Source: JAKFDI01 sp036676235
GTDB taxonomy: Bacteria > Pseudomonadota > Gammaproteobacteria > Burkholderiales > Burkholderiaceae_C
Length of the DNA: 64,000 nt
Reading direction: 5' to 3'
Assembly: GCA_036676235.1 (NCBI GenBank)
Contig: JAKFDI010000103.1
Coordinates: 196,610 to 260,609, forward strand
Position 1 is the first letter of the stretch. Each line of letters begins with the position of its first letter. The notes beneath the pieces are model-generated. The model saw nothing but the letters and a program-made list of their open reading frames with translations. It had not been told where the DNA came from and ran no database searches. Positions 20,394 to 29,975 of the stretch are shown in pieces. A program made the position numbers and the translations under genes.

Positions 20394-22106
20394 CTAGTTC
20401 ACGCAGGCGAAGGAGGCCGCCGAGTCGACATCACCCGCGCCCTTGTACTGCGGCCACTTCGGGTAGTCGCACAGCGGCCGCGTGCGGCCGGGCACGCCGG
20501 CGGTGTCCGTCGTCACCTGACCGCTCGGCGCCACGCCTTCTTCGGCCCACTGCTCCAGCGCCGTGAGCGAATCCCAGGTCGCGTTGAAGACGGTGCTGAC
20601 GGCATGGCCGTAGCCGGGCACCTCGTAGTAGCGCGCGAAGCTGTCCACGTAGGCTGGCCCCATCTGCGCCTGCAGGCGCTGGTAGTACTGCTCGGTGGCA
20701 CGCGAGCTCACCAGCACGTCCGACAGGCCGTGCGCGAGCAGCAGCTTGCCGCCGCGCGCGGCGAACGCCGAGATGTCGGTGCTGGTGTCGAGCTGGGTGC
20801 TGAGCTGGCTGAGGCGGCTCGCCCACGGGCCTGGGTTCTCCGGGTCGAGCGACAGCGAATCGAAGGCGGGATCGTGCGTGACCATGTGCTTGATTTCCTG
20901 GTCGAGCATCCTGCTGATGTACGGCGCCGTCGCTGGCATCGGCATCGTGGGCTGCGTGGTGCCGAAGGCGAGGAAGGTGACGGTGGGCTGCAGCGGCGAG
21001 GGGTTCGTCGTGATGCCGAGGTCGGCGCCCCACACGTTGTAGCCCGGGTACTGCGTTTCACCGCTGGCCAGCGGGAAATTGAAGCGCGTGGGCGTGTCGA
21101 TGGTCTTGAGCGCCGTGATCTGCGCGTCCGACAGGCAGGTGTCGCCCGTATCCGCGCCGCCAGCGCAACGCAGGGGTGCGCCGTTCACCATCGCCACGGT
21201 TGGATCGAAGGTGGCGTTGCATCGCACCTGGTCGCTGATGAGCCCGTCTTCCACGCCGTCGAGCGCATCGCAGGTCTCGAGCGCCGCCTGCAGGACGAGC
21301 GCGCGCTTGGGCGTGTTCGGATAGGCGCCCGGCTGCGCCAGTGCCCGGTTCATGCGGTGGCCGCCGAGCTGCGCCGCCAATTGGTTCCAGGCCGGGTACC
21401 ACGCGATCGCACCGTCCCAGTCGGCCGGCCAGCGCTGGATCGACTCCAGCGCCTCGCGCCCGCCCGTCGAGCCGCCGGCGAAGTAGGACTTCGTCGCGCC
21501 GTCAACGCCATAGCGCGCCTTGACCAGGAACATCGCCGCATCGCGGGTCTTCTTCAGGGCGTCGCCACCGAAGTTGCGCACCGCTTCCTCGTTGGCGCCG
21601 AAGGAGCCGTCCAGCGATCCCAGGGCGTTCGCCTGGTGGCCGGAGTCGCTGGCAAACGTTGCGTAGCCGCGGCCGAGCGGTGTGGGCTGGTCGGTCGGGC
21701 CGGCCGGCACGTTGCCCGCCACGTTGGGAATGCTGCCGTCGAATCCGCCGCCGCCGAACATCACGACCTTGGTGTTCCAGTCGGTCGGCAACGCGAGTCT
21801 GAACAGGATGTCCGGTGCGTCGGGGTCCACCGGCGCGATGCTGGCGTTCACCAGGCAATGCTCGGGAACGGCCGCTGCGCCGGTGCCGCTGGCCGCGACG
21901 ACTGCCGCGGTCGTCACGGTCCCGCCCGTGGTGGGAAGGCCGATGTCAGCCGCCGCGATCGACATGCCGGCCAACTGCTCGCAGGCCAGCGGCGTGGCAG
22001 CCGGGGTTTCCGGGGTTCCGCCGCCGCCACCGCCGCATGCCGCCAGCATCGTGGCCACGACCGCGCCGCCCAACGTGAAGGCGCCGCCTTGTTTCGTCAT
22101 CATCAT
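20394..22106 (-). CDS. Tannase/feruloyl-esterase-family lipoprotein
   Basis: 570 residues. A lipoprotein signal with lipobox MLAAC (Cys about residue 24) is followed by a Gly run, so it is probably anchored in the outer membrane. The alpha/beta-hydrolase core has the nucleophile in YFAGGSTGGRE (Ser213), a candidate Asp in LLAHGLSDVLV and the His in VPGYGHA (His501). Family members cleave gallate, ferulate or related esters. The usual CS-D-HC pattern has one Cys before Ser and one after His, joined as a disulfide; here they are Gly212 and Ala502, a coordinated loss. The first of three ATGs is chosen because GGAG lies five bases upstream. Confidence 0.85.
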   Translation of the reverse strand: MMMTKQGGAFTLGGAVVATMLAACGGGGGGTPETPAATPLACEQLAGMSIAAADIGLPTTGGTVTTAAVVAASGTGAAAVPEHCLVNASIAPVDPDAPDILFRLALPTDWNTKVVMFGGGGFDGSIPNVAGNVPAGPTDQPTPLGRGYATFASDSGHQANALGSLDGSFGANEEAVRNFGGDALKKTRDAAMFLVKARYGVDGATKSYFAGGSTGGREALESIQRWPADWDGAIAWYPAWNQLAAQLGGHRMNRALAQPGAYPNTPKRALVLQAALETCDALDGVEDGLISDQVRCNATFDPTVAMVNGAPLRCAGGADTGDTCLSDAQITALKTIDTPTRFNFPLASGETQYPGYNVWGADLGITTNPSPLQPTVTFLAFGTTQPTMPMPATAPYISRMLDQEIKHMVTHDPAFDSLSLDPENPGPWASRLSQLSTQLDTSTDISAFAARGGKLLLAHGLSDVLVSSRATEQYYQRLQAQMGPAYVDSFARYYEVPGYGHAVSTVFNATWDSLTALEQWAEEGVAPSGQVTTDTAGVPGRTRPLCDYPKWPQYKGAGDVDSAASFACVN

Positions 22107-22182
22107 CTTGTCTCCTGGTTGAAATTCCAGCTCGTGTGGCTGGTGGACAGAGGTCGAGAGGCTTCCCTCTCGACCTTTCAGC

Positions 22183-23091
22183 TCACGCCCCGATGTCCAG
22201 AGCGTTCGCTGCACGCGCCTTGGCCAGTTCCAGCCGGTACTGGGCCCAGCCCGAATCCGGAACCGTCTCGCCCTGCCGGGCCTTGATGTGGTCGAGGCGT
22301 TCGCGCACCGCGCGGGCGGCATCGGCCGCGTCGCCGATGAATACGCCGTTCGTCATCGTGATGTGTGCGCATTCGAAACTGCCCGCGCCCGCGAGAAGAA
22401 TCATTCGCGTGGGGGCGTCGTCGCCGACCAGCGCCACCAGGCCGGGGCTCACGTTCTCGGGCCGGAGCTGGGCCAGCTCGTCGGGCGTCATCACGCCGTC
22501 CGTCATGGCGGTGGCGGCGCTGGGCGCGAGGCAGTTGACGCGGATGTCGTACTTCGCGCCTTCGAGCGCCAGCGTCTGCATGAGGCCCACCAGGGCCATC
22601 TTGGCGGCGCCGTAGTTCGACTGGCCGAAGTTGCCGTACAGGCCCGACGACGAGGTCGTCATGACGATGCGGCCATGGTTCTGCGTGCGCATGTGGCTCC
22701 ACGCGGCCTTGGTGCAGTGGACCGCACCCATCACATGCACGTCGAAGACCGCGCGGAAGTCCGCAAGCGTCATGTTCGCGAAGGACCGGTCGCGCAGGAT
22801 GCCGGCGTTGTTGACCAGGATGTCGATGCGGCCCCACGTCGCCACGGCCTTCGCCACCATGGCCTCGACCGCGCCGGGGTCGGCAACGTCCGCGCCGTCG
22901 ACGAACGCTTCCCCGCCTGCGCGAACGATCTCGTCCGCGACCGAGCGAGCCGGCGAGCCGTCGCCGTCACCGCCAAGGTCGTTCACGACCACGCGCGCGC
23001 CGTGTCTTGCGAGTTCCAGCGCGTGCGCGCGGCCGAGGCCCCGGCCCGCGCCGGTGACGATGGCGACCTTGTCCTGAAGCGATTTCTTCAC
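22183..23091 (-). CDS. Short-chain dehydrogenase, MFE-2 (3-hydroxyacyl-CoA) type
   Basis: 302 residues. The NAD-binding motif GAGRGLGRAHALELA is at about 14-28, followed by VVVNDLGGDGDGS, typical of the dehydrogenase part of peroxisomal multifunctional enzyme 2. NNAG is near 100, and the catalytic Ser (TTSSSGLYG) and YGAAK follow. The C-terminal extension beyond 250 is longer than a plain SDR. It probably oxidises a 3-hydroxyacyl-CoA or similar alcohol with NAD+. GTG start (23089-23091). It lies between the tannase-like and SMP-30 genes on the same strand, suggesting one catabolic unit. Confidence 0.85.
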   Translation of the reverse strand: MKKSLQDKVAIVTGAGRGLGRAHALELARHGARVVVNDLGGDGDGSPARSVADEIVRAGGEAFVDGADVADPGAVEAMVAKAVATWGRIDILVNNAGILRDRSFANMTLADFRAVFDVHVMGAVHCTKAAWSHMRTQNHGRIVMTTSSSGLYGNFGQSNYGAAKMALVGLMQTLALEGAKYDIRVNCLAPSAATAMTDGVMTPDELAQLRPENVSPGLVALVGDDAPTRMILLAGAGSFECAHITMTNGVFIGDAADAARAVRERLDHIKARQGETVPDSGWAQYRLELAKARAANALDIGA

Positions 23092-23134
23092 TGTCTCGTT
23101 CTCTCTGCTGGTTTGAAAGTGGTGCGCGTTGCGG

Positions 23135-24232
23135 CTATTGATGGGAATACAGCGTCGTGCCCTTGGCGAATCCCTTCGCGCGAAAGATCCACGAGCCTTC
23201 GCCGCCGTCCGCGTCGTTGGTGAGGATCACCATCTCGTTCGTCCCGGGAACGAAGCCGACGCTGGTCGTTCGCATGTTGTGGCCCGCCTCCCGCTTGGGC
23301 ACGAGGATCTGTCCGATGGCGATGCCGTTGCGGTTGAACGCGAGCACGCGCCCCTGCGAATACATGGCGACGTAGACGTTGCCGTCGCTGTCGGAGCGCA
23401 TCGAGTCGGGCGCGAAACCGTTGAAGTGGTAGGGCACGGCCGTGCCGAAGGGCGCGATCGTCGTCGGGCCCGCCAGCTCCACCTTGTGCAGGCGGCCGGC
23501 GCTCAGTTCGGTGGCCCACAGTTCCTTGCCGTCGGGGCTGAGGCACACGCCGTTCGCGATCGCCAGGTGTTCGAGTACCGGCGTGATGGTCTTCAGGTCC
23601 GGCGCGACGTAGTGCACCCCGCCGATGGGGCGAGTGGAGCTTCCGCGGAAGTCGGTGAAGTAGAAGCCGCCCGCGGCGTCGAACACCAGGTCATCGGGCA
23701 GGTAGCCGGCGCTCGCCGGCACGACGGTGGTGAGGCCGCTGCCGTCCGGATGAAGCCAGAAGACGCTGCCGGTGTCGACGAAGTTGCCGAGCCCGGCGAC
23801 GAAGAGGCGGCCGTCCTTGTGGATGGCGATCCCTGCTGAGCCGAGCTTGTTGGCCGGCAGCACCGTGCTCAGTGCCTTGCCCGGTGACAGCTTGAAGATC
23901 GTTCCGCCGAACACGTCGACGAAGAACAGGTTGCCCTGCCTGTCGAAGGCGGCGCCCTCGAGTTGCAGGCCGCGGTCGGACACCTGGAAGTAGGGCTGTG
24001 CGGTGACGGTCTGCAGCCCGCGCTCTGCCGGCGGGATCGGAAACGGTCCCTGGATGTCGGGTGAGTAGGCGAGCGCCGCGTCGCTTGATCGGCGCGACGC
24101 CGGCTCGGCGGCGCCTGCGAGCGGCACACCGATCAGCGCGAGCGACGAGCCCGCGAGGCTGCGCAGACACGAGCGCCGGCTGAGGTCGGCCCGCGAACGG
24201 CCGCTGATATCGAAGGCGAGATGCCTGGCCAT
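23135..24232 (-). CDS. SMP-30/gluconolactonase-family exported beta-propeller
   Basis: 365 residues. The N-terminus has a twin-arginine-like signal (LSRRSCLRSLAG, then a hydrophobic stretch and AGAAEP). The rest has the blades of an SMP-30/LRE propeller: GAAFDRQGNLFFVDVFGG, GIAIHKDGRLFVAGLG, DLVFDAAGGFYFTDFRG, NGVCLSPDGKELWATE and DSDGNVYVAMYSQGR. Metal-binding Glu/Asn/Asp positions are present by pattern. Members hydrolyse lactones or organophosphates. Likely periplasmic; probably opens a lactone or ester made in the pathway. Confidence 0.8.
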   Translation of the reverse strand: MARHLAFDISGRSRADLSRRSCLRSLAGSSLALIGVPLAGAAEPASRRSSDAALAYSPDIQGPFPIPPAERGLQTVTAQPYFQVSDRGLQLEGAAFDRQGNLFFVDVFGGTIFKLSPGKALSTVLPANKLGSAGIAIHKDGRLFVAGLGNFVDTGSVFWLHPDGSGLTTVVPASAGYLPDDLVFDAAGGFYFTDFRGSSTRPIGGVHYVAPDLKTITPVLEHLAIANGVCLSPDGKELWATELSAGRLHKVELAGPTTIAPFGTAVPYHFNGFAPDSMRSDSDGNVYVAMYSQGRVLAFNRNGIAIGQILVPKREAGHNMRTTSVGFVPGTNEMVILTNDADGGEGSWIFRAKGFAKGTTLYSHQ

Positions 24233-24718
24233 ATCGGCTCCTGCGGGCGCGCCATCGGGGAAAGGTCGGCGGGGCCCAAGTCCCTGCAGGAGTGTGCGAA
24301 CCAGGCGGCGGCTGCATCAATGGCAGCGGCTGCCACAGCGCGGGCCGATCGAATGGCAGGTAGAGCCATAGCGACAGGAACCGTTGAAGCTGAGCCTGTC
24401 GAAGGACGCGCGCTCGCAGAGAGGCACTTCGACAGGCCCAGGACGCACGGGCACTTCGACAGGCTCAGTGCGAACGGGTGTTGTTGTCAGACCGCTGAAC
24501 CTCACCCACCCCGTTCGCCCTGAGCTTGTCGAAGGGTCGGGCTGAGCCTGTCGAAGCCCCGGTGTTCGCCGAGAGGTACTTCGACAAGCTCAGTCCATTC
24601 GACAAGCCCAGGACGCACGGGCACTTCGACAGGCTCAGTGCGAACGGGGTGGGTGGCGCGCAGGTTCTTGCGCGAGTCGGCATGAGACCGCCGCGCGTGG
24701 CGGCGGTCTTTGCAGCGC
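24233..24718. other. 486-base non-coding region holding a REP-type repeat cluster
   Basis: No supported gene. The centre (24390-24660) is a cluster of CTTCGACAGGCTCAG-type repeats, described separately. Bases 24233-24389 contain only the likely upstream region of the SMP-30 gene, with no clear promoter seen. Confidence 0.7.
24390..24660. repeat. REP-like cluster, eight copies of a 15-bp unit in both orientations
   Basis: Copies of CTTCGACARGCYCAG or its complement lie at 24390-24404, 24427-24441, 24454-24468, 24520-24534, 24542-24556, 24579-24593, 24597-24611 (one mismatch) and 24624-24638. A block of about 44 bases from 24437 recurs from 24607 with one base inserted. The 24503-24534 segment reappears inverted at 24624-24655. 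It sits between two leftward genes. Confidence 0.9.
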
Positions 24719-26722
24719 CTACTGCTTGGCGACGGGTGCTGTCGGTCCGGCCTTGTGGCGGTCCTGCCCGCCGCCGCCGAGGCTCCACAGACGCAGCGCC
24801 ATGTGCAGTTCGAGCGCGCGGCTGGCGCTGCCCCAATGACCGACCAGATCCTCGATGTGCGCAAGCCGCTGCCGCACCGTGTTCACATGAATGCCCAGGC
24901 GCTGCGCGGCCACCTTCGCGTTCTGGTTGGCCTCGAAGTAGCACAGCAGTGTCCACGCGAGGTCGGAGCCGCGCTCCTCGTCGCGCGAGGTCAGCACGCC
25001 GATGGTTGCCTGCAGGAACGAGGCGAGACTGGTCTGGTCGTGCGTCTCGAAGAGCGTGGAGTACAGCGCCAGGTCGTTCTGGCCGACGATGTGCCCCTCG
25101 ATGCCGATGCGCCCGAGCACCGGCAGGGCTCGACGCAGCGTGGCATGAAGCGGTGGAATCTCCGCCGGCGTCGCAATGGGCCTGGACAGGACACCGCGAA
25201 AGTCGGCACCGAACTGGCAGGCGATCTCCGCCATCGTGCGGCGCACGTCCTCGGCCTTCGTGGTCGCGCACAGGATGACCAGCACACCGTCGATCTCGTC
25301 GAACAGCGCGTCGGGCAGGGGCTGGGTCAGGCGCATCCGCCGCGCCGCGTAGCCGGTCGTGGGATCACCCATCTCGAGCAGCAGCAGGCTGGTCGGCTGC
25401 GCGAGCTGGATGCCGAAGCGCTCGGCGCGTTCGCCGAGCAGGGCCAGGTCGTCCTGGCGGGGAGACACGAGCGAGCGCAGCAGCGTCGCCGCGTCCCGGC
25501 TCTTCGTGGCCTCCATGCGTTCGCGCGACAGCAGCACGATGCCGACCACGCTGGTGCAGCGCTCGAAGGTGCGGATGGTCATGGCCTCGAGCGGCTCCTG
25601 CCGGAACAGCAGCACGGCACCGAGCACGTCATGGCCGCCGATGACCGCGTTCACCCGGCATGCTTCGCCGTTCGCTTCGTAAGCCAGCACGGAGCGCCCC
25701 ATCTGCCGGCTCTGGCGCAGCGCATGCGCCAGCTCGATGCTGTGGTCGCCGTGCGGCGCGTAGGCGCCGGCGCCCGTGCCTGCGTAGTCCGGTGCCGCGC
25801 CGCGCGCGATGACCTGGGCCGCCTCGTCGAGCACCAGCACGCTGCCGCCCATCAGCGTGGCCACCGATTCGCACAGCGTGGCAAGCGACGCGCCCTTGGC
25901 CAGCAGCGAGGTCATCTGCTCGTGTGCGTCGGCCGCGGCCTGCACGTTGCGGGCATGGCGCTCGAGCTCGGCGCGTGCCGACTCGGCGCTGCGCAGCGCG
26001 GCGCCCGACTGCTCGAACGCCATCGCGTTCTTGATGGCCACCGCCGCATGGGTTGCGAGCGTGCACAGGACAGAGATGTTGAGTGCCGTGTGCGTGCGGT
26101 GGTAGCGGTCGGCGACGAACAGCAGGCCGATCACCTCGTCTTCCCACAGCAGCGGCACGCCCACGAGCGCCGCGATGCCTTCGTCGCGGAAGGTTTCGTC
26201 GAGCTTCGGGTCATGCGCGAACCGGTTGTCGTGCAGGTAGTCCGGCGTCGTGAACGGCAGGCGCGTCTCCACCACCAGGCTGGCGGCGCCGCGCGGGCGC
26301 GCGGCGACCATGTTGCCGGTGCCCTTGGACAGCGCACCGTCGACGGCCAGCACATGGAAGGCGGCGAGCTCGGTGTCATAGGCCGACAGCCAGGCCACTT
26401 GCGAGCCGAGCAGATTGCGCGCCCGGGACACGATCATGCGCAGCAGCTCCTTCAGGTCCAGGCGGCCCGACAGGTCGCGCGCCGACTCGATCACCGCGAG
26501 CATGCCGCGCTCGCGCTGCTGCCACAGGTCGAGCCGGTTGTGCACGGCCATCGCCATGCGCACCGTCTCGACGAGGCCCGATTTCGCGGGGCATTGCTCC
26601 GCGAGCCGCTCGGCCTGCTCGAGCCGCACCGCCAGCTCATCGGCCGGCGCTCCCTGGTGCAACAACTGAACGAGATCGCTGGCGATCCGCTCCGTCGTGT
26701 CCGCACTCACCACGCTTGTCAT
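24719..26722 (-). CDS. GAF-domain PucR/CdaR-type transcriptional regulator
   Basis: 667 residues. The N-terminal part is a GAF sensor (about residues 75-220: GMLAVIESARDLSGRLDLKELLRMIVSRARNLLGS through LIGLLFVADRYHR). A middle GAF-like or GGDEF-like CdaR segment follows. The C-terminal helix-turn-helix has the PucR pattern LLCYFEANQNAKVAAQRLGIHVNTVRQRLAHIE (about 590-625). Such proteins activate catabolic operons in response to small aromatics or purines. It probably controls the flanking esterase/SDR genes or the divergent SDR-Liv operon. ATG 26722 is preferred over GTG 26725 because of AGGAG spacing. Confidence 0.8.
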   Translation of the reverse strand: MTSVVSADTTERIASDLVQLLHQGAPADELAVRLEQAERLAEQCPAKSGLVETVRMAMAVHNRLDLWQQRERGMLAVIESARDLSGRLDLKELLRMIVSRARNLLGSQVAWLSAYDTELAAFHVLAVDGALSKGTGNMVAARPRGAASLVVETRLPFTTPDYLHDNRFAHDPKLDETFRDEGIAALVGVPLLWEDEVIGLLFVADRYHRTHTALNISVLCTLATHAAVAIKNAMAFEQSGAALRSAESARAELERHARNVQAAADAHEQMTSLLAKGASLATLCESVATLMGGSVLVLDEAAQVIARGAAPDYAGTGAGAYAPHGDHSIELAHALRQSRQMGRSVLAYEANGEACRVNAVIGGHDVLGAVLLFRQEPLEAMTIRTFERCTSVVGIVLLSRERMEATKSRDAATLLRSLVSPRQDDLALLGERAERFGIQLAQPTSLLLLEMGDPTTGYAARRMRLTQPLPDALFDEIDGVLVILCATTKAEDVRRTMAEIACQFGADFRGVLSRPIATPAEIPPLHATLRRALPVLGRIGIEGHIVGQNDLALYSTLFETHDQTSLASFLQATIGVLTSRDEERGSDLAWTLLCYFEANQNAKVAAQRLGIHVNTVRQRLAHIEDLVGHWGSASRALELHMALRLWSLGGGGQDRHKAGPTAPVAKQ

Positions 26723-26931
26723 CACTGCTCCTTGGACATCCGTCGTCGGCTGCGATGAAGCACCACGCGGCCGGATCAGGGCATCGGGGTTTCCACTGCG
26801 TCACCTGAGCACATCGGGCGGCGTCGCCTGGTGTGCCGCCCGGACATTGGTTTGGCGCCGGCGCTGACTGACAGTCTCGCCACCCGCCGCATCGTCGCGG
26901 CAGACATTCATGAGGACCGCAGGAACCCCGC

Positions 26932-27723
26932 ATGGCCATTCTCGATTCCGTTCGACCCGCACCCGGTTTGCGGGTGCTCATCACGGCAGGCGCCGGGGGC
27001 ATCGGTGCGGTCATGGCGCGCGCGTTCAGCGAAGCCGGTGCCGTCGTGCATGTGTGCGACATCGACCGGGCAGCGCTCGATCGCCTGTCGGCAGAGCATC
27101 CGGCGATCTCGACCAGCACTGCCGATGCGTCCATCGCGCGCGACGTCGATCTCGTGTTCGACGATGTGCGCGGCACCCTGGGCGGGCTCGACGTGCTGGT
27201 GAACAACGTCGGCATCGCCGGGCCGACCGGCCCCATCGAAAGCCTCGACGCCAGCGCCTGGGAGCGCACCGTCGCCGTCAACCTGAACAGCCAGTTCCTG
27301 TTCACGCGCCGCGCGGTGCCGATGCTGAAGGCGTCGACGGCCGACCCGTGCGTCATCGCGATGAGCTCGGTCGCCGGCCGCCTTGGCTATGCGCTGCGAA
27401 CGCCGTATGCCGCCACCAAATGGGCCGTCATCGGGCTGATGAAGTCGCTGGCCATCGAACTCGGGCCTCACGGCGTGCGCGCCAACGCGATCCTGCCCGG
27501 CACGGTGGCCGGCGAGCGCATGAGCGGCGTGATCGCCGCGCGCGCGGCCAGCACCGGCGCGACGCCCGAGGCGACGCGCGAGGAATACCTGCGCAAGACC
27601 TCGCTGCGGCGCATGGTGACGGCCGAAGACGTGGCCGCCATGGCCCTGTACCTGTGCTCCCCCGCGGCGCGCAACGTCACGGGGCAGGCCATCAGCGTCG
27701 ACGCAAACATCGAATACCTCTGA
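26932..27723 (+). CDS. Short-chain dehydrogenase/reductase
   Basis: 263 residues. The cofactor motif is TAGAGGIGAVMARAF (about 18-32), with Asp43 after the second strand suggesting NAD(H). NNVGIAG is near 91, catalytic Ser in AMSSVAGRLG, YAATK with the catalytic Tyr/Lys, and ANAILPGTVAG. It is a classical SDR oxidising an alcohol to a ketone; substrate unknown. It precedes the Liv operon by 40 bases and is probably cotranscribed with it, divergently from the PucR-type regulator. Confidence 0.85.
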   Translation: MAILDSVRPAPGLRVLITAGAGGIGAVMARAFSEAGAVVHVCDIDRAALDRLSAEHPAISTSTADASIARDVDLVFDDVRGTLGGLDVLVNNVGIAGPTGPIESLDASAWERTVAVNLNSQFLFTRRAVPMLKASTADPCVIAMSSVAGRLGYALRTPYAATKWAVIGLMKSLAIELGPHGVRANAILPGTVAGERMSGVIAARAASTGATPEATREEYLRKTSLRRMVTAEDVAAMALYLCSPAARNVTGQAISVDANIEYL

Positions 27724-27763
27724 CCGCGTACCTATCACCCACAACGATCGAAGGAGACATCAC

Positions 27764-29002
27764 ATGTTCACGTTCCGCAAATTGATCCTCGCCGGCGCGC
27801 CGGTGTTCGTGATGCTGACGGCCCAGGCCGCGCCGGTGAAGATCGGCATGGTGGAGACACTCTCCGGCGCGCAGGCCTCCTCGGGCCTGGCCTACCGCGC
27901 CGGGGTGCGCTACGTGATCGACAGGGTCAACGCCGCCGGCGGCTGGAACGGCGAGCCGGTGCAACTGGTCGAGTACGACAACCAGGGCGGCCCGGCCGGC
28001 GCATCCGACAAGCTCAAGGCCGCCATTGCGGATGGTGTGCACATCGTGGTGCAGGGCTCCTCCTCCGCGATCGCCGGCCAGATCACCGAAGACGTGCGCA
28101 AGCACAACCTGCGCAACCCCGGCAAGGAGATCGTCTACATCAACGTGGGCGCCGAGGCGCTGGAACTCACCGGCGAGAAGTGCAACTTCCACCACTTCCG
28201 CTTCGCCGGCAACGCGCAGGTGCGCACCAAGGCGCTGGTGCAGGCAATGAAGCAGGCCAACGCGCTGGGCACCAAGGTCTACGCGATCAACCAGAACTAC
28301 TCCTGGGGCCAGGACATGGAGAAATCCATCGTCGAGTACGCATCCGCCGGCGGCTACACCGTGGTGGAGAAGACGCTGCACGACGTGAACAAGATCCAGG
28401 ACTTCGCGCCCTACGTCGCCAAGATCAGCGCCTCCGGCGCCGAGACGGTGCTCACCGGCAACTGGTCCAACGACCTGCTGCTGCTGATGAAGGCCACCAA
28501 GGCCGCGGGCCTGAAGGCGCGCTTCGGCACCGTCTACCTCGACCAGCCGGGCAACGTGTCCAATGCCGGCGAGAACGCGCTGGGCCACTTCATCGCGCAC
28601 GCCTTCAACCCCGAGGCCGGCGGTGCCGAGGGCGAGAAGTTCGTGAACGACTACAAGGCCAAGACCGGCCACGTGCCGGTGTTCGTGGAGCCGCAGACGG
28701 TGTTCGCGATCGAGATGGTGGCCGATGCGCTCAAGCGCACCAAGCCCGAGGGCGGCAAGCTCAATGTCAATGCCTTCGCCAAGGCGCTGGAAACCGGCAA
28801 GCTCGACACCCCCGTGGGCGCATGGAGCATGCGCGCGGCCGACCACCAGGTGCAGCTGCCGATGGTGGTGTCCATGGTGAGCAAGGACGCGAAGTTCAAG
28901 GCCGACGGCACCAACATGGGCTTCAAGCCGGTGAAGGTGTTCAGCGCCGAAGAGGTGAGCACGCCGGTGCAGGCGGCCTGCAAGATGGCCCGCCCGGACT
29001 GA
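27764..29002 (+). CDS. ABC transporter periplasmic binding protein, branched-chain amino acid (Liv) type
   Basis: 412 residues with a signal peptide (LILAGAPVFVMLTAQA). The mature protein begins VKIGMVETLSGAQASSG, the hallmark of Peripla_BP_6/LivK proteins. In Burkholderiales many of these bind aromatic or organic acids rather than leucine. Ribosome site AAGGAG is at the expected distance. First gene of a complete binding protein, two permeases and two ATPases (27764-32730). Confidence 0.88.
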   Translation: MFTFRKLILAGAPVFVMLTAQAAPVKIGMVETLSGAQASSGLAYRAGVRYVIDRVNAAGGWNGEPVQLVEYDNQGGPAGASDKLKAAIADGVHIVVQGSSSAIAGQITEDVRKHNLRNPGKEIVYINVGAEALELTGEKCNFHHFRFAGNAQVRTKALVQAMKQANALGTKVYAINQNYSWGQDMEKSIVEYASAGGYTVVEKTLHDVNKIQDFAPYVAKISASGAETVLTGNWSNDLLLLMKATKAAGLKARFGTVYLDQPGNVSNAGENALGHFIAHAFNPEAGGAEGEKFVNDYKAKTGHVPVFVEPQTVFAIEMVADALKRTKPEGGKLNVNAFAKALETGKLDTPVGAWSMRAADHQVQLPMVVSMVSKDAKFKADGTNMGFKPVKVFSAEEVSTPVQAACKMARPD

Positions 29003-29029
29003 TCGGCTGACGACCGGCCCGCTGCCGCC

Positions 29030-29971
29030 ATGGACACCCTCGTCTTCTCGCTGCTCAACGGCGCGATCTACGGCCTGCTCCTGTTCATGGTGTCGGCGGG
29101 CCTCACGCTCATCTTCGGGATGATGGGCATCCTGAACTTCGCGCATGCGTCGTTCTACATGCTGGGCGCCTACTTTGCCTATGCGCTGCAGGACAGCCTC
29201 GGCTTCTGGGGCGCGCTGGTGGCCTCGCCGATCCTGGTCGGGCTGGTGGGGGTCATCACCGAGCGCTACTTCCTGCGGCGCGTGCATCACCACGGGCATG
29301 CGCACGAACTGCTGCTGACCTTCGGGCTGGCGTTCATCATCGCCGAGGTGGTCAAGCTGTTCTTCGGCAACTTCCCGGTCAACTACCGCATTCCGCCGTC
29401 GCTGGACTTCGCCGCCTTCACCATCGGGCGCGCGAACTACCCCGCGTATCGCGTGCTCATGGGTGCAGTCGCCATCGGCATGTTCGCCGTGCTCTACCTG
29501 CTGCTCACCCGCACGCGGGTCGGCATCGTGGTGCGCTCGGCGATCTACAAGCCGCGCATGGCCGAGGCCCTGGGGCACAACGTGCCGCTGGTGTTCATGG
29601 GCGTGTTCGGCGTGGGTGCCGCCCTGGCGGGGCTTGCCGGCGCGGTGGCGGGCGCGTTCTACACCACCAATCCCAACATGGCGATCGAGCTTGGCGTGCT
29701 GGTCTTCGTGGTCGTCGTGGTCGGGGGTCTCGGTTCGCTCGAAGGCGCGATGCTCGCCTCGCTGCTGATCGGCGTGATGACCTCGCTGGCGGTGGCGATC
29801 GACGCAACGCTCGCCGACCTCTTCGCGCTGGCCGGCGCACGTGAGTGGGCCGAAAGCGCCGGCGGCATCTTCACGCTCAAGGTCTCCAGCCTCGCCGCCA
29901 CGCTGCCCTTCGCCCTGATGCTGCTGATCCTGCTGGTGCGCCCGCGCGGCCTGCTCGGCGAGAAGGCTTGA
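29030..29971 (+). CDS. livH: Liv-type ABC permease, LivH
   Basis: 313 residues with about eight membrane helices. The LivH pattern is clear: LLNGAIYGLLLFMVSAGLTLIFGMMGILNFAHASFYMLG near the N-terminus, ITERYFLRRVHHHGHAHELLLTFG, and GVFGVGAALAGLAGAVAG. It forms the inner-membrane channel with LivM. The next gene starts five bases after the stop. Confidence 0.92.
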   Translation: MDTLVFSLLNGAIYGLLLFMVSAGLTLIFGMMGILNFAHASFYMLGAYFAYALQDSLGFWGALVASPILVGLVGVITERYFLRRVHHHGHAHELLLTFGLAFIIAEVVKLFFGNFPVNYRIPPSLDFAAFTIGRANYPAYRVLMGAVAIGMFAVLYLLLTRTRVGIVVRSAIYKPRMAEALGHNVPLVFMGVFGVGAALAGLAGAVAGAFYTTNPNMAIELGVLVFVVVVVGGLGSLEGAMLASLLIGVMTSLAVAIDATLADLFALAGAREWAESAGGIFTLKVSSLAATLPFALMLLILLVRPRGLLGEKA

Positions 29972-29975
29972 GGCC

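Noticed and set aside
24390..24660. Possible CRISPR array
   Set aside because: Repeats are 15 bp, occur in both orientations and have irregular gaps including near-adjacent copies; no cas genes are present.
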